Assembly: GCA_951640165.1 (NCBI GenBank)
Contig: OX621237.1
Span: 4,030,001-4,094,000, forward strand
DNA: 64,000 nt
Source of the DNA: Pseudoips prasinana
Taxonomy: Eukaryota > Arthropoda > Insecta > Lepidoptera > Nolidae
Reading direction: 5' to 3'
Translations under genes and position numbers: made by a program
The notes under the pieces: model-generated
Seen by the model: the letters and a program-made list of their open reading frames with translations, nothing else
Told to the model about the DNA's origin: nothing
Database searches by the model: none
Part shown: in pieces, positions 1 to 10,148 of the stretch
Position numbering within the stretch: position 1 is the stretch's first letter
Layout: each line of letters opens with the position of its first letter

Positions 1-213
1 TGGTAAAATGAGTGTCCACCCCCCTGTAACTTCTAAAATAAGAGAATGATAAAACTAAAAAAAAGTATATGATGTACATTATTGTAGAAACTAACAACGG
101 AAATTGGTAATTAATACGTCATAAACCGCAATTTGCCTTTATTTAATCAACTGAAATACTTTCTGCTACGGAACCCTTCATGTGCGAGTCCGACTCGCAC
201 TTGGCCGGTTTTA
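1..213 (+). repeat. 3' part of a ~580-bp lepidopteran repeat (GGTTCCGTAGCC family)
   Basis: Cut by the window edge. The same sequence ends the copies at 17066-17654 (same strand) and 20679-21258 (opposite strand). Shared marks are a C-rich run, GATGTACATTA, CATAAACCGCAATTT and a terminal CGAGTCCGACTCGCACTTGG before GCCGGTTTT. It is non-coding; the 61-codon reading frame at 182 is incidental. The transposon class is uncertain. Confidence 0.75.
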
Positions 214-224
214 TTTTTTATATC

Positions 225-330
225 AGTGGGCGACATACGAGCATGCGGGTCACCTGATGGTAAGTGATCACCGCCGCACATGGACGACACCAGAGGAGTC
301 GCGGGTGCGTTACCGGCCTTTAAGAGTCAC
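225..330 (+). repeat. Short interspersed fragment (GGGTCACCTGATGGTAAG type)
   Basis: The stretch GGTCACCTGATGGTAAGTGA followed by TCACCGCCGC recurs at 24525-24580. I recognise it as a frequent lepidopteran repeat motif but cannot assign its class. Confidence 0.5.
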
Positions 331-489
331 CAAACAAATGTTGCTGACCCTTCCCCCACCACAATGAGCTCTGGTGACCTTACTCACAGTCGGAAACACA
401 ACATTAAAATTATTAATGTTATTATTAAGGAATGTCTTCTGTAAGGTGGAGGTACTTCCCCAGTCGGGCTGCTCTTTGAGCGAATGTAC

Positions 490-757
490 GCTATAATAAT
501 AATAATATATAGGGACAATGTCACACAGATCATCCTAGCCCCAAACTAAGCAAAGCTTGTACTATGGGTACCAGGCGACGATATACATACTTATATAGAT
601 ACATACATACATACTTATATACATAGAAAACATCCATGACTGAGAAACAAATATTCATGCTCATCACACAAATATTTGCACTTTTCGGGACTCGAACCCA
701 GGACCACCAGCTTCATAGGCAGGAGCACTACCAACTAGGCTACGGTGACCGTCAATG
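490..757 (-). repeat. tRNA-derived SINE (SINE-1), near full length
   Basis: On the minus strand it begins ACGGTCACCGTAGCCTAGTT (pol III A-box region), has a B box close to GGTTCGAGTCC, then an AT-rich body with TATATAAGTATG, a conserved CTAGGATGATCTGTGTGACA tail and a microsatellite end. Other copies: 7811, 14961, 21724, 31826, with partial ones at 46383 and 55856. This is a SINE head, not a functional tRNA gene. Confidence 0.85.
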
Positions 758-1380
758 CCCTACCTCTACTAATAAATGGCAGAATATGATCTTGAGTCTT
801 ATTTTAACTACTCTGTAGCGTGACCCCAGTGCAACTTTAAAGAACTTTTCCGCATCGTTTGCATGTGTCTGATGGGGTTACTGCGTATGCGGGATTTTAT
901 TGTAAGCTTACTCCAGTAAAGACTTTCACTCAATTGATCTGGAAGCTTTAGATTAGTAGTTGTATGTATGCGATAGTAATATTATCTATTTAATTAATTA
1001 ATTTTATATCTATTTAACATAGAATTTAGAGTAATTTTTTCAGTACATTACTAGCCGCCTTTCTCATTTGCTTATCTAGTCCTACTGTTCGGACATTGAC
1101 CGAAAAGCTGAGCACTTTTATGATATTCATTATATAAATTCACTACTGTTAGCAAATAAAGTCAGTTCGTAAGTAACTCGCGATCGATACATTATCAAAG
1201 CAATCGGAAACCGCTCCGATTGCCGCGTAAAGATCAAATCATCAAATCAAATCATTTTAGCTCTTAATATATCATTTTATAAATCTTAGTATTAACGAAC
1301 TAAACAATCATAGTTTATATACCTTTAATATATCATTTAAAACCTTATCTTTCGTATCATTATCAAATCAACCAAAATAC
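758..1380. other. AT-rich non-coding stretch with one small perfect hairpin
   Basis: No gene or recognisable transposon. At 1200-1223 a perfect 9-bp stem, GCAATCGGA / TCCGATTGC, encloses a 6-base loop. The rest is AT-rich with short ATCAAATC-like repeats. Confidence 0.5.
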
Positions 1381-1557
1381 TTAAAAGTGTAGGTCAGTGC
1401 TAACTACGGGAGCAGGCCTAAACTTTTATACCTACCAACGGTTGTCTGGAAGAAATCGCTCTTATGCGATAAGACAGACAATTGTACATAGATTGAAACT
1501 ATGTCTATATTTCCACATTTTATTACGTGATGTGCAATAAAGTGTACCTACCTATCT
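1381..1557 (+). repeat. LINE 3'-UTR fragment
   Basis: Contains CCAACGGTTGTCTGGAAGAA, ATCGCTCTTATGCGATAAG and a terminal GTGCAATAAAGTGTACC. The inverse copy lies at 15655-15785, and a shorter piece of the same core at 42990-43060. The layout looks like the 3' untranslated end of a non-LTR element with an AATAAA signal. No coding part remains. Confidence 0.6.
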
Positions 1558-2383
1558 ATCTATATTACTTTACTACTATTACTTTTTTGTTCATTTGCCA
1601 ATATTAACGTCCTAAACAAAACGAAGAATCTTTAAACGAAACACACCAAGAAACAAATAAATTATTACAGAACCCGTTATTTTTAACATGGCGTTTACCT
1701 AGGAGACCTTCATTTCTTCACCCGAGAATAGAGGCTAGAGGATCAAGCCGTTTAGCAAATAAGAGAAACAAACTAACACACTCGTCAGGGCACCCCACTC
1801 AAGATTTCGAAACTGGGTGGTTAAATAATAACGTGGCCGCATGAGACGTTTGGTTTTTAGTGACTTTTTGGCATCTCATACTCTTCAGTTAAACGAAAAG
1901 ACGGGTCGCTGAGGATCGATGGGGTACAGAATCGGCGCCCTGCCAGGCCTGGCATGATAAGACTGTTTCAATTTGAAAGTCAACAAATCTAAAAAATCTC
2001 AACCAGGGTTTTCAAATAATCCAGGCCTAATATTGGATATACCTTAATCATTTCTATTAATTAAATAAAACGTTATAATAACTTATTAAACACCTATAGA
2101 TTTACCCCCTTCTAGCCCACTCCAACTAATAAATTGCTTGAACCAAAACAATGCAGCCAATCAGAAATTATAGAATTTCGATTTACTAGGAAAGCAAACG
2201 TTTTGAACATTTAACCAATTTAATCTGAAGAAGAATTGGGTGTGAGGGTGTTTAATTAATTTTGTTCCAGTGCACCCCTTCGCTTTATGGTTGCTGAACG
2301 ATTTTTCTATAATAAGCTTTCTGATAATTGGAAACTTGATTGTCAAGGAAGAGTATAGAGTGGGTAATATATTATTTAATAGT
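1558..2383. other. Unannotated AT-rich stretch
   Basis: No open frame, RNA gene or repeat that I recognise. Base composition is slightly less AT-rich at 1690-1960. It ends where the segmental duplication begins. Confidence 0.4.
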
Positions 2384-2465
2384 AGTAACATAGTACAACT
2401 GTGGAAATAAGGGAGAGTTTTATTATATATATTTGACATTTTAAAGTACGTTGCATAAGCCAAAA

Positions 2466-4179
2466 TCTATATAAATAAAAAGACAAGTCCTGACTGACTG
2501 ACTGACTCATCAACGCCCAGCCCAAACCCTTGGACCTAGAAAGCTGAAATTTTGCACAAATGTTTGCTTTATAATGTAGACAAGGAATAAGGAAGGATTT
2601 TTCGAAATTCAACCCCTAAGGGGGTAAAACAGGGGCGCTAAATTAGTATGAAACTTTGCCGTTTTTGAAGTTTAAAGTATAAAAATTGGTATTAGGCCTT
2701 CCAGTTAAAAATAAAAAATCACGTATTTCAGGGTTTTTGGAAATTCCACCCCCAAGGGCAAAAAATAGGGGATGTAAGTTTGTATGGAAAATGTGTCAAT
2801 TTTTAAGTTAAACGCATGAAAATTGGTATTTGGCATTTTAGTTAAAAATAAAGAATATGAATTTCAGCATTTTTGGAAATTCCAGCCCCAAGAGTGTAAA
2901 ATAGGGGGTGTAAGTTTGTATGAAAAATGTGTCAATTTTTAAGTTAAACGCATGAAAATTGGTATTAGGCATATCAGTTAAAAATTAAAAATATATATTT
3001 CAGGATTTTTGGGAATTCCACCCCTTAGGGCGTAAAATAGGGTATGTAAGTTTGTATGAAAATGCGACTTTTTTGAAGTTAAACCTATGAAAATTGGTAT
3101 TTGGCCTTTCAGTTAAAAATAAAAATATGTATTCCAGGATTTTTGGAAATTCCACCCCTAAGGACAACTAAAATAGGGGATGTAAGTTTGTATGAAAATC
3201 TGTTTTTTTTAGAGTAAACGCATGTAATGTATTTGGTCTTTTAGTTAAAAATTAAGCAATCCAGGGAATAATTTGTTGATAAAAAAAAAGGTAATCCAAA
3301 CCTGATTCAGCAAATCGACTCCAACAATTTACGCATACTCAAATTTTAGAGAAATTCTTTTCTTTGCCAAGTTGCTTAAAATGTCGTGGTCGTTGTTATC
3401 TAAGTAAAGATTTAGGGTTTTTTAAGATTTGTAACTTCTTTTTTTTTGGTAATTTTTATAACAAACCAAAAAAGCGACATTTTATATTTTATATTCGAGT
3501 TAGCGTAGTATAAATTGTTCGTGTCGAGATGATCGCACCCAAAAAATATCATCTTAATTTTACTGATCTACAAGTTCACAATTTTGTATCTAGATGGCGG
3601 TAATATCGTTTCAGATCATGGAACTTATTTGGTATATATCGGTTAAAATAAATAAATGCTTGAAATAAAAGGTAGTCCAAAACTGAATTAATAGATGATC
3701 ACCTAAATCTCACCCAAAAACTATGCACACATCTTAATTTTACCGCTTTACAAGTTTATATTTTTGTAATAGATTGCGTAATCATCGTTTTAGATCGTGC
3801 TATAGTTTCGTTCACAAAATTTTATATAAGACCTATCAATGCCGTGGTCGCAACCTAATCTAATGGGAGTTACCTTTGTAATTAATGCATCGTTGATTAT
3901 TATTTTACTTTATTTGACTTACTGACTGTACCTACTTTAGGACAATTGATATGTATTCTTTGATTTCTTTGGTTGATAATATCGGGTCGTTTTTTTAAAT
4001 AACAGTAGCAAAGTAGTTATTAGTTTATTTCTTAGTTAGGTTATTTATAGGTTAGGTTTTCTTAAATTTATATTGCTTATTTGTTATTAATGTTATTTTT
4101 TTTAGATTAAGCTAGAAGTAAGTAGTTACATTGGCCATCATTCGAAATTGTCGCGGACGAAGTCGTGGGCACCAGCTAG
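2466..4179 (+). mobile_element. Helitron-like element, 1714 bp, with a paralogous empty site
   Basis: Starts TCTATATAAATAAAAAGAC and ends CACCAGCTAG, with a GC hairpin region (TCGCGGACGAAGTCGTGGGC) just before the end. It sits exactly between A (2465) and T (4180). The duplicate locus reads GCCAAAATAAAATATATTT across 8136-8154 with nothing inserted. TC start, CTRR end, sub-terminal hairpin and A^T insertion without duplicated target are the established Helitron signature. It encodes no Rep/helicase and so is non-autonomous. Its left third holds a ~136-bp internal tandem repeat. Confidence 0.85.
2581..3250 (+). repeat. Internal ~136-bp tandem repeat, five diverged units
   Basis: TTTTTGGAAATTCCACC-type landmarks recur at about 2598, 2734, 2870, 3006 and 3140. 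Each is followed by CCCC(T/A)AGGG, GTAAAATAGGG, TAAGTTTGTATG and GAAAATTGGTATT. The units are diverged, so this is an old expansion inside the Helitron-like element. Confidence 0.8.
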
Positions 4180-4520
4180 TAAAATATATTTGGAAGGTAT
4201 GGATATAGCTCTAATATCTCTATGTAGAAAGACTGATGTGTTGTAGCAAATCCAGGAGTATAAATTTAATAGTATGACTATCATATAGACCTTTGTAACT
4301 ACTCCTTTTTCTTCCTGATTAAATTTGTTGCGGGATCCAAGACAGTTAAAGCGATTCCCCGGGACATGCATGAGCCTCACCGCTCAGTGTCATTTCATTG
4401 TGTACCACTGTTGATTCTGGCTTACAGGAGTTGCAGTGGTGGGTAAGAGGGAGGGATAGTCCCGATATATAAAAAAGATACCATATAGACTATTTTCTAT
4501 TTCTGATATGATTACCGTGT
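4180..4520. other. Duplicated non-coding stretch
   Basis: Matches 8144-8500 in the other copy of the segmental duplication. No gene; the 80-codon minus-strand frame at 4138-4380 is not supported by any family resemblance. Confidence 0.5.
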
Positions 4521-4770
4521 TGTTTCTGGCCGAGATAGAATAAAAGGGCCAGTCCATACCATCTCCAGGATGACACGAGGATATGTGATTAAGGGATAAA
4601 TCAGGTAGTTGGGGAGCAGCGCCTCCTCTGTGCTAACTACCACTTAAATGCGGTCGCCTACTCGCATGTCAAGCGCGGTGACTACGGCAAACCCCTCCAA
4701 ATGATAACGTTATGGAAACCTTTGGTGGAAGAATTTGTCCAGCAGTGGACGATATCAGGCTGATGATGAG
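4521..4770 (+). repeat. Family Z repeat (non-autonomous, RTE-like 3' end)
   Basis: Runs from AATAAAAGGGCCAGTCCATA through GGGATAAATCAGGTAGTTGG and GCGGTGACTACGGCAAACC to TTGTCCAGCAGTGGAC and a GATGATGA tail. Other copies: 8500-9330, 31352-31580 (minus), 48550-48775, 61740-61995 (minus) and 62624-62865 (minus). It has a single copy of the 48-bp segment that is amplified 13-fold at 8569-9192. Confidence 0.75.
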
Positions 4771-4939
4771 TTTGATTATTATTAAAGTCTTCAAAGATGT
4801 TATAATGCAGACTGGACTCCTCAATATTTATTAATATATTGTAATGTTTATGAAACAAATGCCCACTTACATTTTTGGTACCAAATCGTCTAGTGAACTA
4901 CGACATAGGTACATCAAAACATTATTATTATATATGATA

Positions 4940-5244
4940 CTAGGTGTGCCCCGCAGTTTTACCCGCGTAAAATTTCATAAATTATCACAGTTCTTCCCCA
5001 GTAGGTTATAGCGTGATAATATGTAGCCCATATGTTGACCCGACTTCTTAGTAATAATCATGCAAAATTTGAAGATAATCCATGCAGTACTTTTTGAGTT
5101 TAGCCCAGACATACATACAGACAAAAATTATAAAAACCATATTTTTGGCTTCGTTTTCGATTGCAGATCACGTCCCAAGTATCCTTTTAAAAAAATATTC
5201 AATATACAGTTTTGACTTTCCTACGATTTTATTATATGTATAGA
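4940..5244 (-). mobile_element. Helitron-like element H1, about 305 bp
   Basis: On the minus strand it starts TCTATACATATAATAAAATCG and ends with a hairpin (CGCGGGTAAAAC-type stem) then CTAG, followed by T. Copies: 15805-16125 (+), 16598-16901 (-), 56542-56782 (+), 56920-57233 (-). It is absent from the corresponding place in the second segmental copy. It encodes no protein and is non-autonomous. Confidence 0.75.
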
Positions 5245-5490
5245 TTAAGAATTATTAATAATACATCATTAAATAAAATTAAAAAAAATAAACGATAATT
5301 AAATTGATTTACATTATTATAAAAAAAAAAATATTAGCATCTTGTTCACTAGCAATAAGGCCATTAATCAGGGCTCTTGAGCAGTGCATGTTCGTACCTG
5401 TGGTGCCGCCAACAACCGGTGCGAGCATAATCTAGTATACTGATTCGGAACAAATACAATACATACAATACAATAACAGGCTACATACAT
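5245..5490. other. AT-rich stretch shared with 9700-9900
   Basis: Contains AGCATCTTGTTCACTAGCAA and GAGCAGTGCATGTTCGTACC, matching the second segmental copy. No gene is seen. Confidence 0.4.
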
Positions 5491-5620
5491 AGAACACGAA
5501 CATATAGCTGGTAGAACCGACGGCCGCTAAGATTAAGTTCTTGAGTTGCGACCACGTTGCATCTTCCGTATCCCGTGCCCACGCTGCATCTTTGTTTGGA
5601 GGTCAAGATCCGATGAACCG
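5491..5620 (+). pseudogene. RTE-type LINE ORF2 C-terminal remnant
   Basis: ACATATAGCTGGTAGAACCG followed by GAGTTGCGACCACG matches the conserved C-terminal part of RTE-clade ORF2 (HIARRTDGR ... EWRPR), as also seen at 14770-14905 and 14440-14612. Only a short, broken piece survives. The duplicate lies at 9912-10032. Confidence 0.5.
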
Positions 5621-5905
5621 ATACTTACTTACTTATCTTTCTTACTTACTTATCTTTCTTACTTACTTATCGTGTGGGCAGTGGTTACCCTAGTGTCAGA
5701 GTTGTTCAAGCCGCCCATTAGGCCTCTGACATGGCTTAACGACTGTTTCCTAATGGCTACAACCGGGACCAACAGCTTAACGTGCCCTCCGAAGCACGGA
5801 GACGCTCAGAAATTAAACCACTTTCGCGGTCACCCATCTATGGACTGACCGCGTGCCTAGTTGCTTGACCTCGCCAATCACTTACGGACCGGTGAGTCTG
5901 TGATC
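5621..5905 (+). repeat. Family W repeat, preceded by a (CTTACTTACTTAT)n microsatellite
   Basis: Core marks are GGTTACCCTAGTGTCAGAGT, CAGCTTAACGTGCCCTCCGA and AGCACGGAGACGCTCAGAAA. Further copies: 29768-29945, 29960-30170, 52005-52215, 53246-53420. It is missing from the second segmental copy, so it inserted after the duplication or was lost there. The open frame across it is not a gene. Confidence 0.65.
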
Positions 5906-5950
5906 TACACAGTTATCTAAAAGCCATATACTTTTAAACATTTTTAACTA

Positions 5951-6356
5951 CTAGGTGTGCCCGCGACTTTCGTTTGCACATTTTGTTATGAATCCGTAAA
6001 TGTTATATAAGAATATGTCCCATATTTTATCCCTTGTCGCAAACTTTTAAAACCTTCACTAATATGAATATGTATAGTTAATACTTTACATATAAAATTT
6101 CACCCCCTATCCCATATTGTTCCACCCTTGAGGGAAAAACTTTTACGTAATTTGAATGTCATATTTAATTATCGAATTAACAGCTTAAAAAATAAGTGGC
6201 AAGCATCTTAGTCTTACAATACTTAAAAAAAAATCAGTTTCAATTTATTTTGGCATAAAAAATAGCCTATGTTCTTTCTCGTTTAAATCAGTTCACTAGT
6301 TGTGGCGTGAAAGTGCGACTGACAGAGTTACTTTCTCATTTATAATGTTAGTAAGA
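5951..6356 (-). mobile_element. Helitron-like element, about 406 bp
   Basis: The plus strand reads CTAGGTGTGCCCGCGACTTTCG on the left and ends TTATAATGTTAGTAAGA. The minus strand therefore starts TCTTACTAACATTATAA and ends CGCGGGCACACCTAG. The second segmental copy has the same element (about 10100-11393), interrupted by the five-unit insertion at 10149-10997. No coding capacity is seen. Confidence 0.65.
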
Positions 6357-7810
6357 GTTATCTTCACTATATTCCAAAAATATGGATACATTGCAAATAA
6401 AAATACGCAACAATATATTGTATCATCAGCTCTATATCAGCACAGTGATTTCAAAAGACTACGTTTAACTAAAATAGTAATTAAAGAAACCTCACTGGTT
6501 CACAGTAAATTAACACATTGTTCATAGAAATTTAACCCCACGACAAAATATATTGATATTTTGTCGATGGAAAATTCCAGCTTCCAATGGATTTTCTTTC
6601 TCCCATTGACATTTCAGATATTAATACCCTACTCTCACGTTTTTTCTTGGAAAAAGTACTTTGCGTTGCCACGTTTTCAAAGGATTTCAAGGAAATATTT
6701 ACGTTACGTAAAAGGAATAACAAGGCCAGCCCCAACAATCTCGTGGATGACGTAATAGGCTTAGTCGGGTAGCAGCGTCACCTGTGTACTGTCAAGTGAC
6801 ATGCCATGGTGACTACGGCAATCCCCTCCAAATGGCAAAGTTAGAGAAACCTTGGGGGGGGGGGGGGGGGGAGTGGGGGTACCAGTAGACTACGTAATTT
6901 TTTGTTATTTTTTGCTAAATATTTTTGAAACATAACTCAAATTCAAAATATGAATAATACATATTTTTAAAACTTGTTTGGGCAAGCATGGAGAGGACCT
7001 TTGATGTGATAACTACTTGGCTCTATCTCTTATATGTATAAAGGGCAGATTATCTGGTATGAGACCCACAGAGTAAGAAATTTAAGGTTCAGATCCCGGC
7101 TGGTATTTTAATGGTTTTGCTTCCGTTAAAGAAAATATAAAGTTTTCAGTAAGAACTTTGAATGAGGAAGCTAGCGACATTACAACCCCAACCTACAAAG
7201 AGCTCTGTCATGTCATCATGGTTGCTACTTCATCGGACAGTGAGAATGTAGGAGTAGAGAGTGTACAAGTACATTTATCTTAGCATACCCTTGTATAAGA
7301 GTAATATGTCCAGCTATATGATGTACACGATATATCACCCATCTTGATAGTCTCTATAACACTTTTTAGCTCGGGGAAGGGTTTCAATCTAGGATTTTAT
7401 TACGACCGCTACACTAACAAGACATCAAAACATTGAGAGGTATTGTAATGATATTACCTTATTCATCATTCTTTTAACTAGCTGGACTTGAATATAGCAC
7501 GTGTTAGAATTCCAGAATAAAAAATAGGTAGGACCGAAAATGATTGACAGTAAGTCGTTGCTGGGTTGAGCTAGAGTCAAGAAGTAAAACTGTGTTATAT
7601 AATTAAAAAAATACGTGAATTGTAGCGTGAGTACGATTTATAGTGTTTTTAATTTATGATTTCGCCCTTAGATTCCCGATACAGTATATCTCGTAGCGAA
7701 CTGCTGCGAGTGCTACAGTAGTAATTGTTAAGATTAAAAAAAAAACTTACATCATATTTTTACTTCTTAGCTGTACTTAGACTTCTCGTTATATTAAAAG
7801 TATAATAATG
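6357..7810. other. Duplicated non-coding stretch with an 18-G run
   Basis: Near-identical to 11394-12818. It includes a family Z fragment (about 6760-6850) and an uninterrupted run of 18 G at 6854-6871; the sister copy has 13 G at 11891-11903. No gene: the small open frames occur in both copies only because the DNA is duplicated. Confidence 0.6.
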
Positions 7811-8064
7811 ACGGTCACCGTAGCCTAGTTGGTAGTACTCCTGCCTACGAAGCTGGTGGTCCTGGGTTCGAATCCCGGTAAGTGCAAATATTTGTGTGAT
7901 GAGCACGAATATTTGTTTCTGAGTCATGGATATTTTCTATGTATATAAGTATTTATCTATCTATATAAGTATGTATATCGTCGCCTGGTACCCATAGTAC
8001 ACGCTTTGCTTAGTTTGGGGCTAGGATGATCTGTGTGATATTGTCCCGAGATATTATTATTATT
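7811..8064 (+). repeat. tRNA-derived SINE-1, full length, at the duplication junction
   Basis: Starts ACGGTCACCGTAGCCTAGTT, has a perfect B box GGTTCGAATCC near 7865, and ends with GATATTGTCCCGAGATATTATTATT. It lies exactly between the right end of segmental copy 1 and the left end of copy 2, so the duplication either used it or was later hit by it. Confidence 0.9.
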
Positions 8065-8499
8065 AGTTACATCGTACAACTGTGGAAATAAGGGAGAGTT
8101 TTTTTTATTTTTGACATTTTAAAGTACGTGGCATAAGCCAAAATAAAATATATTTGGAAGGTAGCTATAGCTATTATATAGCTCTAATATCTCAATGTAG
8201 AAAGACTGATGTGTTGTAGCAAATCCAGGAGTATAAATTTAATAGTATGACTATCATATAGACCTTTCTAACTCCTCCTTTTTCTTCCTGATTAAAGTCG
8301 TTGCGGGATCCAAGACAGTTAAAGCGATTCCCCGGGACATGCATGAGCCTCACCGCTCAGTGTCATTTCGTTGTGTACCACTGTTGATTCTGGCTTACAG
8401 GAGTTGCAGTGGTGGGTAAGATGGAGGGACTAGTCCCGATATAAAAAAATATCATATAGACTATTTTCTATTTCTGATATGATTACCGTGTTGTTTCTG

Positions 8500-9330
8500 G
8501 CCGAGATAGAATAATAGGGCCAGTCCATACCATCTCGAGGATGACACGAGGATATGTGACTAAGGGATAAATCAGGTAGTTGGGCAGCAGCGCCTCCTCT
8601 GTGCTAACTACCACCTAAATCAGGTAGTTGGGCAGCAGCGCCTCCTCTGTGCTAACTACCACCTAAATCAGGTAGTTGGGCAGCAGCGCCTCCTCTGTGC
8701 TAACTACCACCTAAATCAGGTAGTTGGGCAGCAGCGCCTCCTCTGTGCTAACTACCACCTAAATCAGGTAGTTGGGCAGCAGCGCCTCCTCTGTGCTAAC
8801 TACCACCTAAATCAGGTAGTTGGGCAGCAGCGCCTCCTCTGTGCTAACTACCACCTAAATCAGGTAGTTGGGCAGCAGCGCCTCCTCTGTGCTAACTACC
8901 ACCTAAATCAGGTAGTTGGGCAGCAGCGCCTCCTCTGTGCTAACTACCACCTAAATCAGGTAGTTGGGCAGCAGCGCCTCCTCTGTGCTAACTACCACCT
9001 AAATCAGGTAGTTGGGCAGCAGCGCCTCCTCTGTGCTAACTACCACCTAAATCAGGTAGTTGGGCAGCAGCGCCTCCTCTGTGCTAACTACCACCTAAAT
9101 CAGGTAGTTGGGCAGCAGCGCCTCCTCTGTGCTAACTACCACCTAAATCAGGTAGTTGGGCAGCAGCGCCTCCTCTGTGCTAACTACCACCTAAATGCGG
9201 TCGCCTCCTCGCATGTCAAGCGCGGTGACTACGGCAAACCCCTCCAAATGATAACGTTATGGAAACCTTTGGTGGAAGCCTTTGTCCAGCAGTGAAAGAT
9301 ATCAGGCTGACGATGAAATTGATTAGTGTT
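8500..9330 (+). repeat. Family Z repeat carrying an amplified 48-bp segment
   Basis: Same element as 4521-4770, starting at AGAATAATAGGGCCAGTCC and ending at TTGTCCAGCAGTGAAAG. The segment from GGGATAAATCAGG to CTACCACCTAAATGCGG is expanded to 13 units in this copy only. Confidence 0.8.
8569..9192 (+). repeat. 13 x 48-bp perfect tandem array
   Basis: The unit starts AAATCAGGTAGTTGGGCAGC and ends TGTGCTAACTACCACCT. 13 x 48 fits 8569-9192 exactly, and I see no difference between units. Each unit holds an imperfect hairpin: GGTAGTT and AGCA pair with TGCT and AACTACC around a CCTCC-containing loop. Paralogous copy 1 has one unit (about 4599-4646), so the growth followed the segmental duplication. 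There are no spacers, so it is not a CRISPR array. Confidence 0.95.
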
Positions 9331-9399
9331 AAAGTCTTTAAATATACTGCACTCCTCAATACTTTTAAATTTATTAATATATTGTAATGTTGATGAAAC

Positions 9400-9900
9400 A
9401 AATGTCCACTTACAGTTTTGCAAAGTCATAATAATAATACCTTAATATAGACAGAACCATTGACGATATGTAGGAAAAATATTAGACTTAAACTAGATAA
9501 TTAAACATAATCTCTTGACAATAACTTGATACAAGCTAGCTAAATATCATTCCTATAATAAAATAAATTTTATAAATGTTTTCATACAATGTGTATCTAA
9601 ATATATATGTTACTAGAAATAATAATGTATACAACTATATTACTACAAACATGTTCTGACTATTTACAAGCGCTTTTTTAAAGTCTACGTGAATAAAAAC
9701 CTTTTTTATTTATTTAAAGGCAATTAAATCGATTTAAATTACTATAAAAAATATCAGCATCTTGTTCACTAGCAATAAGGCCATTAATCAGAGCTCTTGA
9801 GCAGTGCATGTTCGTACCTGTGGTGCCGCCAGTAACCGGTGCGAGCGTAATCTAGTATACTGATTCGGAACAAATACAATACATACAATACAATAACAGG
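9400..9900. other. AT-rich stretch, partly unique to copy 2
   Basis: 9420-9720 has no counterpart in copy 1. 9740-9900 realigns with 5325-5490. Nothing coding is seen. Confidence 0.5.
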
Positions 9901-9911
9901 CTACATACATA

Positions 9912-10032
9912 GAACAAGAACATATAGCTCGTAGAACTGACGGCCGCTAAGATTAAGTTCTTGAGTTGCGACCACGTTGCATCTACCGTATCCGTATCCC
10001 GTGCCCACGCTGCATTTTTGTTTGGAGGTCAA
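9912..10032 (+). pseudogene. RTE-type LINE ORF2 remnant (duplicate)
   Basis: Duplicate of the remnant at 5491-5620, again showing CATATAGCTCGTAGAACTGA and GAGTTGCGACCACG. It has small internal differences, including a repeated CCGTAT. Confidence 0.45.
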
Positions 10033-10148
10033 AATGAACCAATGAATTTAATCTACACAGTTATCTAAAAGCCATATACTTTTAAACATTATTAACTACA
10101 AGTTGTGCACGCGACTTTCGTCCGCACATTTTGTTATGAAACCGTAAA

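Larger units (their letters stand above)
2384..7810 (+). repeat. Segmental duplication, copy 1
   Basis: This stretch matches 8065-12818 in order and orientation: GTACAACTGTGGAAATAAGG near 2401 and 8071, AAGACTGATGTGTTGTAGC near 4228 and 8199, GTTGTGGCGTGAAAGTGCGA at 6299 and 11336, and a right end of TCTCGTTATATTAAA then AATAATGAC at ~7810 and ~12818. Differences are scattered substitutions plus large insertions: the 1714-bp element at 2466-4179, the H1 element at 4940-5244 and ~290 bp at 5612-5905 here; the 48-bp array and the five Helitron-like units in copy 2. It encodes no convincing protein. Confidence 0.9.

Noticed and set aside
5546..5848. 100-codon frame on the plus strand
   Set aside because: It runs through an RTE scrap, a microsatellite and a family W repeat.
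6300..6527. Conserved 75-codon protein repeated at 11337-11564
   Set aside because: Identity comes from the segmental duplication, and the frame overlaps a Helitron-like element end.
6854..6871. G-quadruplex regulatory element
   Set aside because: A homopolymer whose length varies between the duplicates (18 and 13 G), better explained by slippage.
7811..7900. tRNA gene (good A and B boxes)
   Set aside because: Same head followed by the same non-tRNA body at many loci; it is a SINE. The same applies to 490-757, 14961, 21724, 31826, 59046, 59265 and 60185.
8569..9192. CRISPR-like periodic array
   Set aside because: Units abut with no spacers, and the unit is a segment of a dispersed eukaryotic repeat.
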